Notes under the pieces: model-generated
Database searches by the model: none
What the model saw: only the letters and a program-made list of their open reading frames with translations
Told to the model about the DNA's origin: nothing
Made by a program: the position numbers and the translations under genes
Source of the DNA: BPGX01 sp035405785
GTDB taxonomy: Bacteria > Bacteroidota > Bacteroidia > B-17B0 > Aurantibacillaceae
Reading direction: 5' to 3'
Length of the DNA stretch: 64,000 bases
Assembly (NCBI GenBank): GCA_035405785.1
Contig: DAONJS010000010.1
Location: forward strand, 31,171-95,170
Part shown: positions 17,913 through 27,599 of the stretch, in pieces
Numbering within the stretch: the stretch's first letter is position 1
Layout: the number at the start of each line of letters is the position of its first letter

Positions 17913-18461
17913 TCAAACGAGTTGAAATTTTATACTTGCTTTTAAAATGGCGGCAACACTTAATGAATCAGTAATTTCATTATTCATTACCATTTTAAGG
18001 GCATCTTTTAAATGAATTTTTTTAATGGTAATATCTTCAGTTTCTTCAGGATTAGATTCTTTTTGTTCCAAATTTTTAGCTAAATAAATAATGGCTAACT
18101 CATTAGTTACAGAATTACTTGTATGTAAGCGAAGCAATTCTTCGTAATGATGTGCCACTAAACCAGTTTCTTCTAATAATTCTCTTTTAGCACTTTCTAA
18201 TGGTTCAACATCTAATTTCCCACCACCTTCTGGAATTTCCCAACTGTATTGATTTAATGGATAACGCCATTGCCCAACCAAATAAGTATAACCTTCTTCA
18301 TCAATGGGTAAAATGCCTATTGCTAAATGTTTAAATTTCACAACATTGTAAATACCTTTATTTCCAGATGGATTAATAACATCATGAAGTTCTAATTCTA
18401 TCCAAGGGGAATCAAAAATTTTTTTTACTGATAATGTTTGCCAAGGATTATGTGTTTTCAT
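17913..18461 (-). CDS. Nudix hydrolase, ADP-ribose pyrophosphatase-like
   Basis: 182 residues. The Nudix region WEIPEGGGKLDVEPL followed by ESAKRELLEETGLV (about residues 75-103) keeps the REL-x-EETG core that binds metal. The canonical upstream Glu (GX5E) is replaced by Val in a GGG-containing variant of the box, as I recall in a Bacteroidota subgroup of NudF-like enzymes. The likely substrate is ADP-ribose or a related nucleotide-sugar. A -7 box lies at 18510-18517. The PabB-like gene follows after 6 bases on the same strand. Confidence 0.85.
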   Translation of the reverse strand: MKTHNPWQTLSVKKIFDSPWIELELHDVINPSGNKGIYNVVKFKHLAIGILPIDEEGYTYLVGQWRYPLNQYSWEIPEGGGKLDVEPLESAKRELLEETGLVAHHYEELLRLHTSNSVTNELAIIYLAKNLEQKESNPEETEDITIKKIHLKDALKMVMNNEITDSLSVAAILKASIKFQLV

Positions 18462-18509
18462 TTAAATTTATTTTGATTTTCTAATAATATTCACTGAAAA
18501 AAATTTTTG

Positions 18510-18517
18510 CAAAGATA
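18510..18517 (-). promoter_or_regulatory. Probable -7 box of the Nudix-pabB transcript
   Basis: The minus strand reads TATCTTTG here, 49 bases before the ATG, followed by CAAAAATTTTT. It is back to back with the infB box on the other strand 93 bases away. A TTTG 13 bases further upstream is closer than the usual -33 spacing. Confidence 0.45.
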
Positions 18518-18602
18518 AATCAAATATAGTCAAAGTTTATCCTAAAAAAGATAAAATAATTTTTCAATAAAATAATTATGTAGTGTTGTGTATATTTTTG
18601 AT

Positions 18603-18610
18603 TATCTTTG
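18603..18610 (+). promoter_or_regulatory. Probable -7 box of infB
   Basis: TATCTTTG is 19 bases before the chosen infB ATG, followed by CAGGCAA. A TTG at 18586-18588 is only 14 bases upstream, shorter than the usual spacing for this promoter class. Confidence 0.5.
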
Positions 18611-18628
18611 CAGGCAATTAAAATAAAT

Positions 18629-21600
18629 ATGGCAGAAAGCACTACTACTACAAAAAGAGCAAACGCAGTTATCAAAGAATTTAATATCTCATTAGAAACC
18701 CTTCAGGAAACACTGAAAAAGAAAGGTATTCAACCGCCTCAAAATGCGAATGAAAAAATTTCTGAAGAGGCCTATTTTGTTTTGCAAAGAGAATTTGCAC
18801 AAGATAAAAAAGTTAAAGAAGAAGCAGAAAAAAAGTTGAAATTAATTCAGGAATCAACTAAAAAAGAAACTGTTACTTTAGATAAAGCAATTAAGAAAAA
18901 GCAAGAAGAAAACATTACAGAAGAAAAAATTATTATTAAAAATGCTGCTACATCTGAGATTATTACCCCTGAAAAAATAACTGAAGAAAAAACTAAAAAA
19001 GACAAAATAAAACCTGCAGATAAGGAAAAAACAGAGGATAATATAGGTAAAGAAGAAATTATTAAAACTGAGATCCCAAAATTAGAAGGCCCAAAAACGA
19101 TTGGAAAAATTAATGTTGAAGAAGATAAAAAATCTAAATCTACTAAAAAATCCAAATCAAGTAAAGAGGAAAAAGAAGTAGTTGCAGATAAAAAGGAATC
19201 AAAAGACAAAACAAAATCTACCACCAAAAAATCTACTTCAAAAACTAAAGAAAAAGAAGAACTTGAAGAAGTAACATCAGAAAAAAAATCTACTAAAAAA
19301 ACTTCCAGTAAAAAGAAATCTGAAAGTGTTGAACAAATTACCGAACAAACAGAACCTCAAATTACTGAAACAAAAATAGAACAAACAAAAGTACAAGAAA
19401 CTACTCAACCAGTTGCCGAACAAATAAAAGGAAAAACCGAAGAGACACCAGAAAAAAAAGAAGAAAAGCCAGAAGAAAAATTCATCAAAACAGAAATTCC
19501 AGTTCATGAACAACCAAAAGTTCTTGGAAAAATAGATTTATCTCAATTTCAAAAGCCAAAAGAAAAACCAGAAGATAAAACTGAAAAGAAACCAATTTTT
19601 TCTACATCTGAGCAAAAGAAATCTGAAGATACACATTCTCCAAAAGATAAGAAACGAAAGAGAATTATCAGACCTGATAACAATTCACAATCCAAAGGAT
19701 TTTCACCAAAAGAACAACAAAGACCATTCAAAAAACATTTTGATGACAGAAGACATGCTCCATTGCCTAAAACTGAACCAGACCCAGAAGAAGTTGCAAG
19801 AAGAATTAAAGAAACATTAGCTAAAAAAGAAAAAGAAAAACAAGAAAAATCTAAGTTAGAAAAAATAAGAAAAGAAGCTAAAGAGAAAATTAAAGAAAAA
19901 TTAGAAAAACAAAAAGAAGAAATTGCAGAACAAAGCAAAGTATTAAAAGTAACAGAATTTCTTACAGCCAATCAGTTAGCAAATCTGATGAATGTACCTG
20001 TTGCAAAGGTTATTCAAACATGTATGCAATTAGGTTTATTTGTTTCTATCAATCAAAGATTAGACGCTGAAACCATATTAATTGTAGCAGAAGAATTTGG
20101 ATACAAAGTTGAATTTACTAGCGTTGAAGATGTTGAAAAAATTGAAGACCAGCAAGACGCTTCATCTGAAAATCTTGTGCCTCGTCCACCTATTGTAACT
20201 GTAATGGGACATGTGGATCATGGCAAAACATCATTACTGGATTATATTCGTAAATCTAATGTAGTGGCAGGTGAAGCTGGTGGTATTACTCAGCATATTG
20301 GGGCATACAATGTAAAATTGCCCAATGGAAAAAGTATTACATTTTTAGATACACCCGGTCACGAAGCATTTACTGCAATGCGTGCAAGAGGTGCTAAATT
20401 AACCGATGTGGCTATTATTGTGATAGCCGCTGATGATAGCATCATGCCACAAACTGTTGAAGCTATCAATCACGCACAAGCTGCGGGTGTACCAATGGTT
20501 TTTGCCATTAATAAAATTGATAAACCAGGTGCCAATCCTGATAAAATCAGAGAAGGTTTGGCTAATATGAATATTCTTGTTGAAGAATGGGGCGGTAAAT
20601 ATCAATGCCAAGAAATTTCCGCAAAAAAAGGAATCAATATAGATTTACTTTTAGAAAAAGTATTATTAGAAGCAGAATTCTTAGATCTTAAAGCAGATCC
20701 AACCAAAAGGGCAAGTGGAACAATAATAGAATCTTCATTAGAAGAAGGTAGAGGTTATGTTGCAACTGTTCTTGTTCAAAATGGTACTTTAAGAGTTGGA
20801 GATGTTGTGCTTGCAGGTGCATATAGCGGAAAAGTTCGTGCAATGTATAATGAAAGAGGACAAAAAATAACAGAAGCAGGACCTTCCATTCCCGCTAAAA
20901 TTCTTGGATTAGACGGTGCTCCAAATGCTGGTGATAAATTTGTGGTGATGGAAGATGAAAGAGAAGCCCGTGAAATTGCTAATAAAAGACAACAATTAAT
21001 AAGAGAACAACAATTGCGTGCTCAAAAACACATTACATTAGATGAAATTGGCAGAAGATTAGCAGTAGGTGATTTTAAAGAATTAAAGATTATTGTAAAA
21101 GCCGATGTAGATGGTTCAGCCGAAGCATTAACTGATTCATTACTAAAACTTTCAACAGATAAAATTCAAGTGAATGTTATTCACAAAGCAGTTGGTGCTA
21201 TTAGCGAAAGCGATGTTTTATTGGCATCTGCATCTGATGCTATCATTATAGGATTTCAGGTAAGACCAACTCTCAAAGCCCGTCAATTAGCAGAAAAAGA
21301 AGAAATTGAAATCAGAACATATTCTATTATTTACGATGCCATCAATGATGTAAAATCTGCAATGGAAGGTATGCTTGCTCCACAAATGGAAGAAAAAGTT
21401 ACATGCAATGTAGAAGTTCGGGAAGTGTTCAAAATTAGTAAAATTGGTACAGTTGCTGGTTGTTATGTTTTAGATGGCAAGATTACCAGAAATACAAAAG
21501 TACGTGTGGTTAGAGATGGTGTAGTTGTTTATACTGGCAATCTATCTTCATTAAAACGATTCAAAGATGATGTAAAAGAAGTAGCCGCAGGATTTGAATG

Positions 21601-21688
21601 CGGATTAACCATAGAAAACTTTAATGATATTAAAGTAGGTGATATCATTGAAGGATTTGAAATGGTAGAAGTAAAGCCCAAGTTGTAG
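18629..21688 (+). CDS. infB: Translation initiation factor IF-2
   Basis: 1,019 residues from ATG 18629 (MAESTTTTKR). A TTG codon at 18608 is in frame but lies within the -7 box and is unlikely. Residues 1 to about 440 are a Lys/Glu-rich, low-complexity linker preceded by an IF2-N domain-like start; a second IF2-N domain (about 445-505) follows. The G domain has GHVDHGKTS (G1), DTPGHEAF (G3) and NKIDKP (G4). Domains II, III and C-terminal C1/C2 follow. It delivers initiator tRNA to the 30S subunit. The long linker is typical of Bacteroidota IF-2. The hairpin at 21715-21741 probably ends the transcript. Confidence 0.97.
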   Translation: MAESTTTTKRANAVIKEFNISLETLQETLKKKGIQPPQNANEKISEEAYFVLQREFAQDKKVKEEAEKKLKLIQESTKKETVTLDKAIKKKQEENITEEKIIIKNAATSEIITPEKITEEKTKKDKIKPADKEKTEDNIGKEEIIKTEIPKLEGPKTIGKINVEEDKKSKSTKKSKSSKEEKEVVADKKESKDKTKSTTKKSTSKTKEKEELEEVTSEKKSTKKTSSKKKSESVEQITEQTEPQITETKIEQTKVQETTQPVAEQIKGKTEETPEKKEEKPEEKFIKTEIPVHEQPKVLGKIDLSQFQKPKEKPEDKTEKKPIFSTSEQKKSEDTHSPKDKKRKRIIRPDNNSQSKGFSPKEQQRPFKKHFDDRRHAPLPKTEPDPEEVARRIKETLAKKEKEKQEKSKLEKIRKEAKEKIKEKLEKQKEEIAEQSKVLKVTEFLTANQLANLMNVPVAKVIQTCMQLGLFVSINQRLDAETILIVAEEFGYKVEFTSVEDVEKIEDQQDASSENLVPRPPIVTVMGHVDHGKTSLLDYIRKSNVVAGEAGGITQHIGAYNVKLPNGKSITFLDTPGHEAFTAMRARGAKLTDVAIIVIAADDSIMPQTVEAINHAQAAGVPMVFAINKIDKPGANPDKIREGLANMNILVEEWGGKYQCQEISAKKGINIDLLLEKVLLEAEFLDLKADPTKRASGTIIESSLEEGRGYVATVLVQNGTLRVGDVVLAGAYSGKVRAMYNERGQKITEAGPSIPAKILGLDGAPNAGDKFVVMEDEREAREIANKRQQLIREQQLRAQKHITLDEIGRRLAVGDFKELKIIVKADVDGSAEALTDSLLKLSTDKIQVNVIHKAVGAISESDVLLASASDAIIIGFQVRPTLKARQLAEKEEIEIRTYSIIYDAINDVKSAMEGMLAPQMEEKVTCNVEVREVFKISKIGTVAGCYVLDGKITRNTKVRVVRDGVVVYTGNLSSLKRFKDDVKEVAAGFECGLTIENFNDIKVGDIIEGFEMVEVKPKL

Positions 21689-21714
21689 AAAGACGGGAAT
21701 ATTATTTTAATTTG

Positions 21715-21741
21715 ATTTAGATAGGCAAAATCTAAATTTTT
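21715..21741 (+). terminator. Intrinsic terminator of infB
   Basis: ATTTAGAT (21715-21722) and ATCTAAAT (21730-21737) form an 8-bp perfect stem around AGGCAAA, followed by TTTT. It begins 27 bases after the infB stop. Confidence 0.75.
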
Positions 21742-21810
21742 GCTAACTTAATACAATTTGTCTCGTAAAATTGGTAATTTTTAATAAATTTCCCTAAAGT
21801 TATATTTAAG

Positions 21811-22911
21811 ATGAAAAAATTTTTTGTCTATATTTTTGCTATTTTTTCATTTGAAACCATTTATTCACAAGTATTATGGCAAGCGAATACTGGGATTAAT
21901 TATATTTATGAACCATTTAAAGATTATACTTTGCCTGGATATAATGTAGGTTTGGGTATAATAAACAAAAAAGGTTTTATTTTTCATTTGCAGGGAGGAA
22001 ATTGGTATTCAAATGTTTCAGATAATAATTTTATTCATAGATATATTAATTTAGAAAAAGGTAATATTCCATTTTTATATTGTCAGTATGGATATTCCAC
22101 AAATTTATTCAAAAAAATAAGTTGGAATATTTTATCTGGATTTGGTATATCAAAATTAGATGTTATTAGGTTTTTCAATATCTCAACTACATTGAAAATC
22201 AATTTTAACAGAACAATTTTTTTATATAATACTCTTTATTTAAGGGGACATAATTATGTTGTTTTAAATTTTGAAACAGGTTTTTATTATCTTTTGAGCA
22301 AAGAAGAAAAAGTAAAAAGTTTTTCATTTGATGATAATATTAAGAAAAAAATAGTGTGGCATTTTGGATATGGAGCAGATGGTAGTTTTGCACAATTTTA
22401 TGGACTACCTATCAATAGGGGCAATTCTGCAACATATAAAGAATATACTTTTTATACAATGAATTTAAGTGCAGATATGCTTATTAAACATTTTTTAGTT
22501 AAATATATGGCAAGAATTTATGTTGGTAGTGGGAACAATGAATTATACATTGGTGGAGATACAAGAGTATTTCATAGCGTTGTTTTTGGATTTTCTAATG
22601 TTGAAGATAAACATACTTTATATTTTTCAATTGCAAATGGGTGGTTTTTTTCTGATGACATAACTTACAATGTTAGTTTAGAAAAAGAAAAGGTGAGTAC
22701 AAGAGAAGAATTTAATCCAAGATTTTTACTATCGCCCTATATTGAAATTGGTGTACAAAGGAATAATGTAAGTATGGGAGTTTATGCTCAAAGGATAGGT
22801 TCTTTTAATCATGAAGGATATAATTCTGGCGGACATTTTAACACTTATACGGCTCCTTCTATTGTTTACACATGGGTTGGTCTAAAAATGAATTATAGAA
22901 TCAACTATTAA
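21811..22911 (+). CDS. Exported protein of unknown function, probable outer-membrane barrel
   Basis: 366 residues. Signal peptide MKKFFVYIFAIFSFETIYS followed by Gln. The rest alternates hydrophobic and polar residues in many short strands with Gly, Tyr and Asn turns, and ends with IVYTWVGLKMNYRINY, a plausible last barrel strand. I do not recognise a family. It starts 123 bases after infB, beyond the terminator, and 167 bases before the urocanate hydratase gene, and so is probably monocistronic. TATATTTA directly before the ATG resembles a weak -7 box. Barrel structure is inferred only from the pattern. Confidence 0.6.
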   Translation: MKKFFVYIFAIFSFETIYSQVLWQANTGINYIYEPFKDYTLPGYNVGLGIINKKGFIFHLQGGNWYSNVSDNNFIHRYINLEKGNIPFLYCQYGYSTNLFKKISWNILSGFGISKLDVIRFFNISTTLKINFNRTIFLYNTLYLRGHNYVVLNFETGFYYLLSKEEKVKSFSFDDNIKKKIVWHFGYGADGSFAQFYGLPINRGNSATYKEYTFYTMNLSADMLIKHFLVKYMARIYVGSGNNELYIGGDTRVFHSVVFGFSNVEDKHTLYFSIANGWFFSDDITYNVSLEKEKVSTREEFNPRFLLSPYIEIGVQRNNVSMGVYAQRIGSFNHEGYNSGGHFNTYTAPSIVYTWVGLKMNYRINY

Positions 22912-23050
22912 CTTGTATGTTCTATTTCTGAATTTTCAAACTATTTTCAAATTTATATTCTCAAAATTTTGTATTACATTATGCATCTATTGGTTAGAAT
23001 AAGTTTTTATCATTATATGGATATTTAATGTCTGGACAAAATCTTTTCTC

Positions 23051-23058
23051 TATTTTTG
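23051..23058 (+). promoter_or_regulatory. Probable -7 box of hutU
   Basis: TATTTTTG, then TGGCAA, 20 bases before the ATG; it fits the TAnnTTTG element. No good -33 TTG at the expected distance. Confidence 0.45.
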
Positions 23059-23077
23059 TGGCAATAAAAATACAACT

Positions 23078-25102
23078 ATGATGGTTACTGAAAATATCTC
23101 TGTTGAAGAGTTTCAAAAATTGGTTTTACAAGGTATTCCTGATGAACTTCCACCAAAGAAAGAATTAAATCCTTCTATTAATCACGCACCAAAAAGAAGA
23201 TTGATACTTTCTGAAGAAGAAAAAATATTAGCCATTAAAAATGCACTTCGTTATTTTCCTAAAAAACATCATAAAGTATTAGCTAAAGAATTTTGGGAAG
23301 AATTACATACTTACGGAAGAATTTATATGTATCGTTTTAAGCCAGATTACAAAATTTATGCACGACCTATTCATGAATATCCGCATAAAAGTATTCAGGC
23401 GGCGGCTATAATGCACATGTTGTCAAATAATCTTGATATTGCTGTGGCTCAACACCCTGATGAACTGATTACTTACGGAGGAAATGGTTCAGTTTTTCAA
23501 AACTGGGCTCAATATCTACTCACTATGAAGTATTTAGCCACAATGACAGATTATCAAACACTGGTTTTGTATAGTGGCCATCCTATGGGTTTATTTCCTT
23601 CGCATCCAGATGCTCCAAGAGTAATTATTACAAATGGTATAATGATTCCAAATTATAGCAAACCAGAAGATTGGGATAGATATAATGCATTGGGCGTTAC
23701 ACAATATGGTCAAATGACAGCGGGTTCATTTATGTACATAGGACCACAAGGAATAGTTCATGGTACTACGATTACAGTAATGAATGCCGCAAGAATTTAT
23801 CAAAAAAGATTTGGTAAAAAGGCAAGGTTGTTTGTTTCTGCTGGATTGGGTGGAATGAGTGGTGCTCAACCAAAAGCTGCAAAAATTGCAGGACTTATTT
23901 CTGTGGTTGCTGAAATTAATGAAAAACCATTAAAAACAAGATATAATCAAGGGTGGTTAGATGAATATTATGACAATTTAGATCAAGTGATTAATAGAGT
24001 AAAAGAATTATTACCTACTTCACAATCTGTGTCTATTGGATATTTAGGTAATGTTGTAGATTTATGGGAAAGATTAGTAAAAGAAAATATTCAAGTAGAT
24101 ATTGGCAGTGACCAAACTTCTTTGCATAATCCGTATTCAGGAGGGTATTATCCAGTGGGATATTCTTATGAAGAGTCAAATGAATTGATGGTTAGCCAAC
24201 CCGAAAAATTCAAAGAATTAGTTCATCTTTCACTTCAAAGACAGGTAAAAGCTATTAATGCTTTAGTAGAAAGAGGAATGTATTTTTTTGATTATGGAAA
24301 TGCATTTTTATTAGAATCATCAAGGGCTGGAGCTGATATTTTACTGCCAAATGGTGAATTCAAGTACAAAAGTTATGTGCAGGATATTTTAGGTCCAATG
24401 TGTTTTGATTTTGGTTTTGGTCCATATAGATGGGTGTGTACATCAGGATTAGCAGAAGATTTGAAAACAACAGATGAGTTAGCATTAGAAGTATTGGAAG
24501 AAATGTATGAACATTCGCCAGAAGAAATTCGCCAGCAGTTGATGGACAATATCATTTGGATTAGAGATGCTATGAAAAACAATTTAGTTGTGGGTTCGCA
24601 GGCAAGGATTTTATATGCTGATGCAGAAGCAAGGATTAAAATTGCTTTGAAAATAAATGAAGCCATTGCAAAAGGGAAAATAAAAGCACCCGTTGTTTTA
24701 GGAAGAGATCATCACGATGTAAGCGGTACTGATAGTCCATATAGAGAAACATCTAATATCTATGATGGTTCAAAATTCACAGCAGATATGGCAGTACATA
24801 CATTTGTGGGAAATGCTGTGCGTGGTGCTACATGGGTAAGTTTGCATAATGGTGGTGGAGTAGGGTGGGGAGAAGTTATTAATGGTGGATTTGGTTTGGT
24901 TTTAGATGGTTCAGAAAAATCTTCCCAAAGAGCAAAACAAATGTTATTCTGGGATGTGAATAATGGCATTGCTCGCAGATCTTGGGCAAGAAATAAAGAA
25001 GCTATGTGGGCTATTCAAAGAGAAATGCAAAGAACACAGGATTTACAAGTTACTTTACCAAATTTAGTGGATGATGATATTTTGAAGGAACTTTTGAAAT
25101 AA
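23078..25102 (+). CDS. hutU: Urocanate hydratase
   Basis: 674 residues, the long form seen in Bacteroidota. NAD-binding region with the segment YGQMTAGSFMYIGPQGIVHG; then ARLFVSAGLGGMSGAQPKAAK, and near residue 445 GPMCFDFGFGPYRWVCTSG, which includes the catalytic-site Cys region. Glycine-rich SLHNGGGVGWGEV and DGS motifs near the C-terminus match the family. It converts urocanate to imidazolone propionate in histidine degradation. No hutH, hutI or hutG lies nearby, so the pathway genes are either scattered or absent. The start is the first of two adjacent ATG codons. Confidence 0.96.
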   Translation: MMVTENISVEEFQKLVLQGIPDELPPKKELNPSINHAPKRRLILSEEEKILAIKNALRYFPKKHHKVLAKEFWEELHTYGRIYMYRFKPDYKIYARPIHEYPHKSIQAAAIMHMLSNNLDIAVAQHPDELITYGGNGSVFQNWAQYLLTMKYLATMTDYQTLVLYSGHPMGLFPSHPDAPRVIITNGIMIPNYSKPEDWDRYNALGVTQYGQMTAGSFMYIGPQGIVHGTTITVMNAARIYQKRFGKKARLFVSAGLGGMSGAQPKAAKIAGLISVVAEINEKPLKTRYNQGWLDEYYDNLDQVINRVKELLPTSQSVSIGYLGNVVDLWERLVKENIQVDIGSDQTSLHNPYSGGYYPVGYSYEESNELMVSQPEKFKELVHLSLQRQVKAINALVERGMYFFDYGNAFLLESSRAGADILLPNGEFKYKSYVQDILGPMCFDFGFGPYRWVCTSGLAEDLKTTDELALEVLEEMYEHSPEEIRQQLMDNIIWIRDAMKNNLVVGSQARILYADAEARIKIALKINEAIAKGKIKAPVVLGRDHHDVSGTDSPYRETSNIYDGSKFTADMAVHTFVGNAVRGATWVSLHNGGGVGWGEVINGGFGLVLDGSEKSSQRAKQMLFWDVNNGIARRSWARNKEAMWAIQREMQRTQDLQVTLPNLVDDDILKELLK

Positions 25103-25147
25103 TGAATTGAATTTTAATGTTCAATTTGCCTACACTTGCGGTCGGCA

Positions 25148-25179
25148 TGCTGACATTTTGCAAGGCAAAATCGTCAGCA
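25148..25179. other. Strong hairpin downstream of hutU
   Basis: TGCTGACATTTTGC (25148-25161) pairs with GCAAAATCGTCAGCA (25165-25179) with one bulged base and an AAG loop. It starts 46 bases after hutU and adjoins the repeat element at 25188-25275. It lacks a U-tract, so it is more likely a repeat-derived structure than a classic terminator. Confidence 0.6.
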
Positions 25180-25187
25180 CTCAATTC

Positions 25188-25275
25188 GTCATTACGAGCG
25201 AAGCGAAGTATTCTCAAATGTATTACCATACTTAACATTACGAGATTGTTTCGGGCTATTGTCCTCGTAATGACG
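25188..25275. repeat. Dispersed inverted repeat, family A, copy 1
   Basis: CGTCATTACGAG at the left end and CTCGTAATGACG at the right end are a perfect 12-bp inverted pair. The interior has GCGAAGCGAAG and, on the right, CGAGATTGTTTCGGGCTATT. Other copies are at 51811-51899 and 52814-52950. It fills the hutU-nhaA gap. No ORF is inside, so it looks like a miniature palindromic element (REP/BIME-like). Confidence 0.75.
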
Positions 25276-25319
25276 GGGACTTCAAGAAATTAGTTTGGAA
25301 TAATAAACAAGACAATTAT

Positions 25320-26492
25320 ATGAGACAAAGAATTACAAACATATTTTTAGAATTTACAAGAAGTGAAAAGAATGCAGGACTTGTTTTGATATTTTGCACC
25401 ATAATCTCTTTAATCCTTGCTAATTCAGCATTTTCAGAAGAGTATATTCATTTTTGGCATCAACACATTAGCATTAGTATAATGGATTTTGAATTAAATT
25501 ATTCAATTGAACATTGGATAAATGATGGGTTAATGACTATTTTTTTTATTTTAGTAGGACTTGAAATTGAAAGAGAATTGTATGCAGGTGAATTACATCC
25601 TATCAAAAATGCACTTTTGCCAATTATGGCTGCTGTGGGCGGAATGATTGTTCCTGCATTGATATATTCAGCTATCAATTTTAATTACCCTACAATAAAA
25701 GGTTTTGGTATTCCAATGGCTACAGATATTGCATTTTCATTAGCTATTTTATCTTTGGTTTCAAATAAAGTGTCTTCTTCAGTCAAAGTCATTTTAACAG
25801 CACTTGCTATAATAGATGATTTAGGTTCAATTTTTGTGATTGCATTTTTTTATGGTCAAGATATTCAATGGTTTTATTTAGGAACATCTTTGGGGATATT
25901 TTTAATTTTATTGATAATGAATAGATTGAAAATTTATCGGTTAACACCTTATGCATTGTTATTTATACCAATGTGGTATTGTATGATGAAATCTGGTATT
26001 CACGCTACATTATCTGGAGTACTATTTGCTTTTGCATTGCCTTTTAATGATAGAGAAGAAAAAAATCCATCTGTTCGTTTGCAGGAATTGTTGCATATAC
26101 CTGTTGGTTTTTTGATTTTACCATTATTTACATTAGCCAATACTGCAATACCGATTAAAACAGAATATGTTAGTGAATTATTAAATGTACATTCTCTTGG
26201 AATAGGATTAGGTTTGTATATTGGAAAGCCATTGGGGATATTTTTAGGTATTTTATTATTAGTGAAGTTGAAAATTGTACGATTGCCAGAAGGAGTAAGC
26301 TGGTATAAAATTATTTCAATGGGAGTTGTTGCTGGTATTGGATTTACAATGTCTATATTTATTACTCATTTGGCATTTGATGAGGAAGTTCTTATTCAAT
26401 CTTCTAAAATGATGATTTTAATTACAGCTGTAATGTCTGGGATAACAGGATATTTAATGTTTTTGTTGAGTAAAAATAAATTAATTGAGTAA
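25320..26492 (+). CDS. nhaA: Na+/H+ antiporter NhaA
   Basis: 390 residues with about 12 membrane helices. The two catalytic Asp residues are in ALAIIDDLGSIFVIAFFYG, the NhaA signature. ATDIAFSLAIL, near residue 138, is the conserved helix IV segment. The N-terminal amphipathic region (RQRITNIFLEFTRSEKNAG) and the C-terminal GVVAGIGFTMSIFI are typical. It exports Na+ in exchange for protons and maintains pH. No neighbours suggest more. The start ATG is 3 bases after a short A/T leader. Confidence 0.96.
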   Translation: MRQRITNIFLEFTRSEKNAGLVLIFCTIISLILANSAFSEEYIHFWHQHISISIMDFELNYSIEHWINDGLMTIFFILVGLEIERELYAGELHPIKNALLPIMAAVGGMIVPALIYSAINFNYPTIKGFGIPMATDIAFSLAILSLVSNKVSSSVKVILTALAIIDDLGSIFVIAFFYGQDIQWFYLGTSLGIFLILLIMNRLKIYRLTPYALLFIPMWYCMMKSGIHATLSGVLFAFALPFNDREEKNPSVRLQELLHIPVGFLILPLFTLANTAIPIKTEYVSELLNVHSLGIGLGLYIGKPLGIFLGILLLVKLKIVRLPEGVSWYKIISMGVVAGIGFTMSIFITHLAFDEEVLIQSSKMMILITAVMSGITGYLMFLLSKNKLIE

Positions 26493-26549
26493 AAGAATTA
26501 AGATAAATACTATAATTGAAAATTTATTACTAGTCAGGTAGGTATGTTT

Positions 26550-26636
26550 ATCACGCAGAGGACGTAAAGAATTTCGCAATGTTCGCAAAGAGTATTTTTA
26601 ACTTTGCGTCTTTGCACCTTTGTGGTAAAAAATTTA
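26550..26636. repeat. Dispersed inverted repeat, family B, copy 1
   Basis: The sequence on the minus strand reads ACCACAAAGGTGCAAAGACG, then AAAGTTAAAAATACTCTTTGCG and GAACATTGCGAAATTCTTTACG. It is an imperfect palindrome of CACAAAG/CTTTGCG words in the gap between nhaA and rnz (26493-26663). A related element lies at 58565-58680. No coding function is seen. Confidence 0.6.
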
Positions 26637-26663
26637 AGTAGTGGCTGAATAGTAACGAAAATT

Positions 26664-27581
26664 TTACAACGAAAACTTTTTGCCTTCTGTGGCCAGTTCT
26701 GTGTTTTCAAAAATACTTTTTGTTTCAGTAAGTAAATCATCTAATTTTTCATATCGTGATGAATAATGACCTATAATTAATTTTTGTGCATTCATTTGAA
26801 TAGCAGTATTCGCAGCATCTATAGTAGTTGAGTGTAGTGTAAGTTCTGCAAGGTTTTGATGTTCTTTTTTGAAAGTTGTTTCGTGATAAAGGATATTGGC
26901 ATTTTTTGTAATTTCCGGTAAATTTTTGAGTGGTGCAGTGTCTGAAAAATAAACATATTTACGAGGAATAGGTGGAGGTGTAGTTACAATTTCATTTTTA
27001 ATGATATTACCGTTTTCATCTTCTGCATCAAATCCTTTTTTAAGTTTATTAAACTGATGGATTGGTATATTGTATTCTTTAATTTTTTCTTTGATAATTT
27101 TTCTGTCTTGTTCTTTTTCTTGAATAACAAAACCAGTAGTTGGTACGCGATGTTTTAAGGGAATTGTATAGATTGAAAATTTTTCATTTTCAAAAATTTT
27201 CTCAACTTTTTGATTGGTAAAAATGAATTGAATTGGATAATTTATTTTTGCTTCTGAATGTTTGAAAATTGTATTTAAAATTTCTGATAATGCAGGAGGG
27301 GCAATGATGATTAGTTCTTTTTGCCTTTGTAATAAACTTAAAGAAGTCAGTAATCCAGGTAGTCCAAAAATATGGTCGCCGTGAAGATGACTGATTAAAA
27401 TTACATCTATACGAGCAAAAGGAAGATGGTATTTTCTTAATTGCATTTGCGTTCCTTCTCCACAATCAACTAAAATATAAGATCCATTAACTTGAATAAA
27501 TTGTGAAGTTGGATACCTGTCAAATGCTGGAATGGCAGATGAAGTGCCAAGGATATGTATTTCAAAAGGAGGTAAAAACAT
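26664..27581 (-). CDS. rnz: Ribonuclease Z
   Basis: 305 residues. The metallo-beta-lactamase zinc motif HLHGDH is at 65-70, in ILISHLHGDHIFGLPG, and DCGEGTQMQLRK at 39-50 is the conserved ElaC-type strand. Further zinc ligands lie in YFSDTAPL and IIGHYSSRY. The Asp/Glu/Lys-rich region between about 165 and 215 is the exosite-like insertion. It matures tRNA 3' ends by endonucleolytic cut. A -7 box TATTTTTG lies 19-26 bases before the start. Confidence 0.95.
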   Translation of the reverse strand: MFLPPFEIHILGTSSAIPAFDRYPTSQFIQVNGSYILVDCGEGTQMQLRKYHLPFARIDVILISHLHGDHIFGLPGLLTSLSLLQRQKELIIIAPPALSEILNTIFKHSEAKINYPIQFIFTNQKVEKIFENEKFSIYTIPLKHRVPTTGFVIQEKEQDRKIIKEKIKEYNIPIHQFNKLKKGFDAEDENGNIIKNEIVTTPPPIPRKYVYFSDTAPLKNLPEITKNANILYHETTFKKEHQNLAELTLHSTTIDAANTAIQMNAQKLIIGHYSSRYEKLDDLLTETKSIFENTELATEGKKFSL

Positions 27582-27599
27582 TTATGGAATGTATAGGTG

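Noticed and set aside
25050..25238. 62-codon minus-strand frame at the end of hutU
   Set aside because: It runs through the hutU C-terminal codons, the hairpin and a family A repeat, so it is not a likely gene.
26534..26740. Minus-strand 68-codon frame across the rnz end and the family B repeat
   Set aside because: It overlaps the 3' end of the rnz gene in another frame and consists mostly of repeat sequence.
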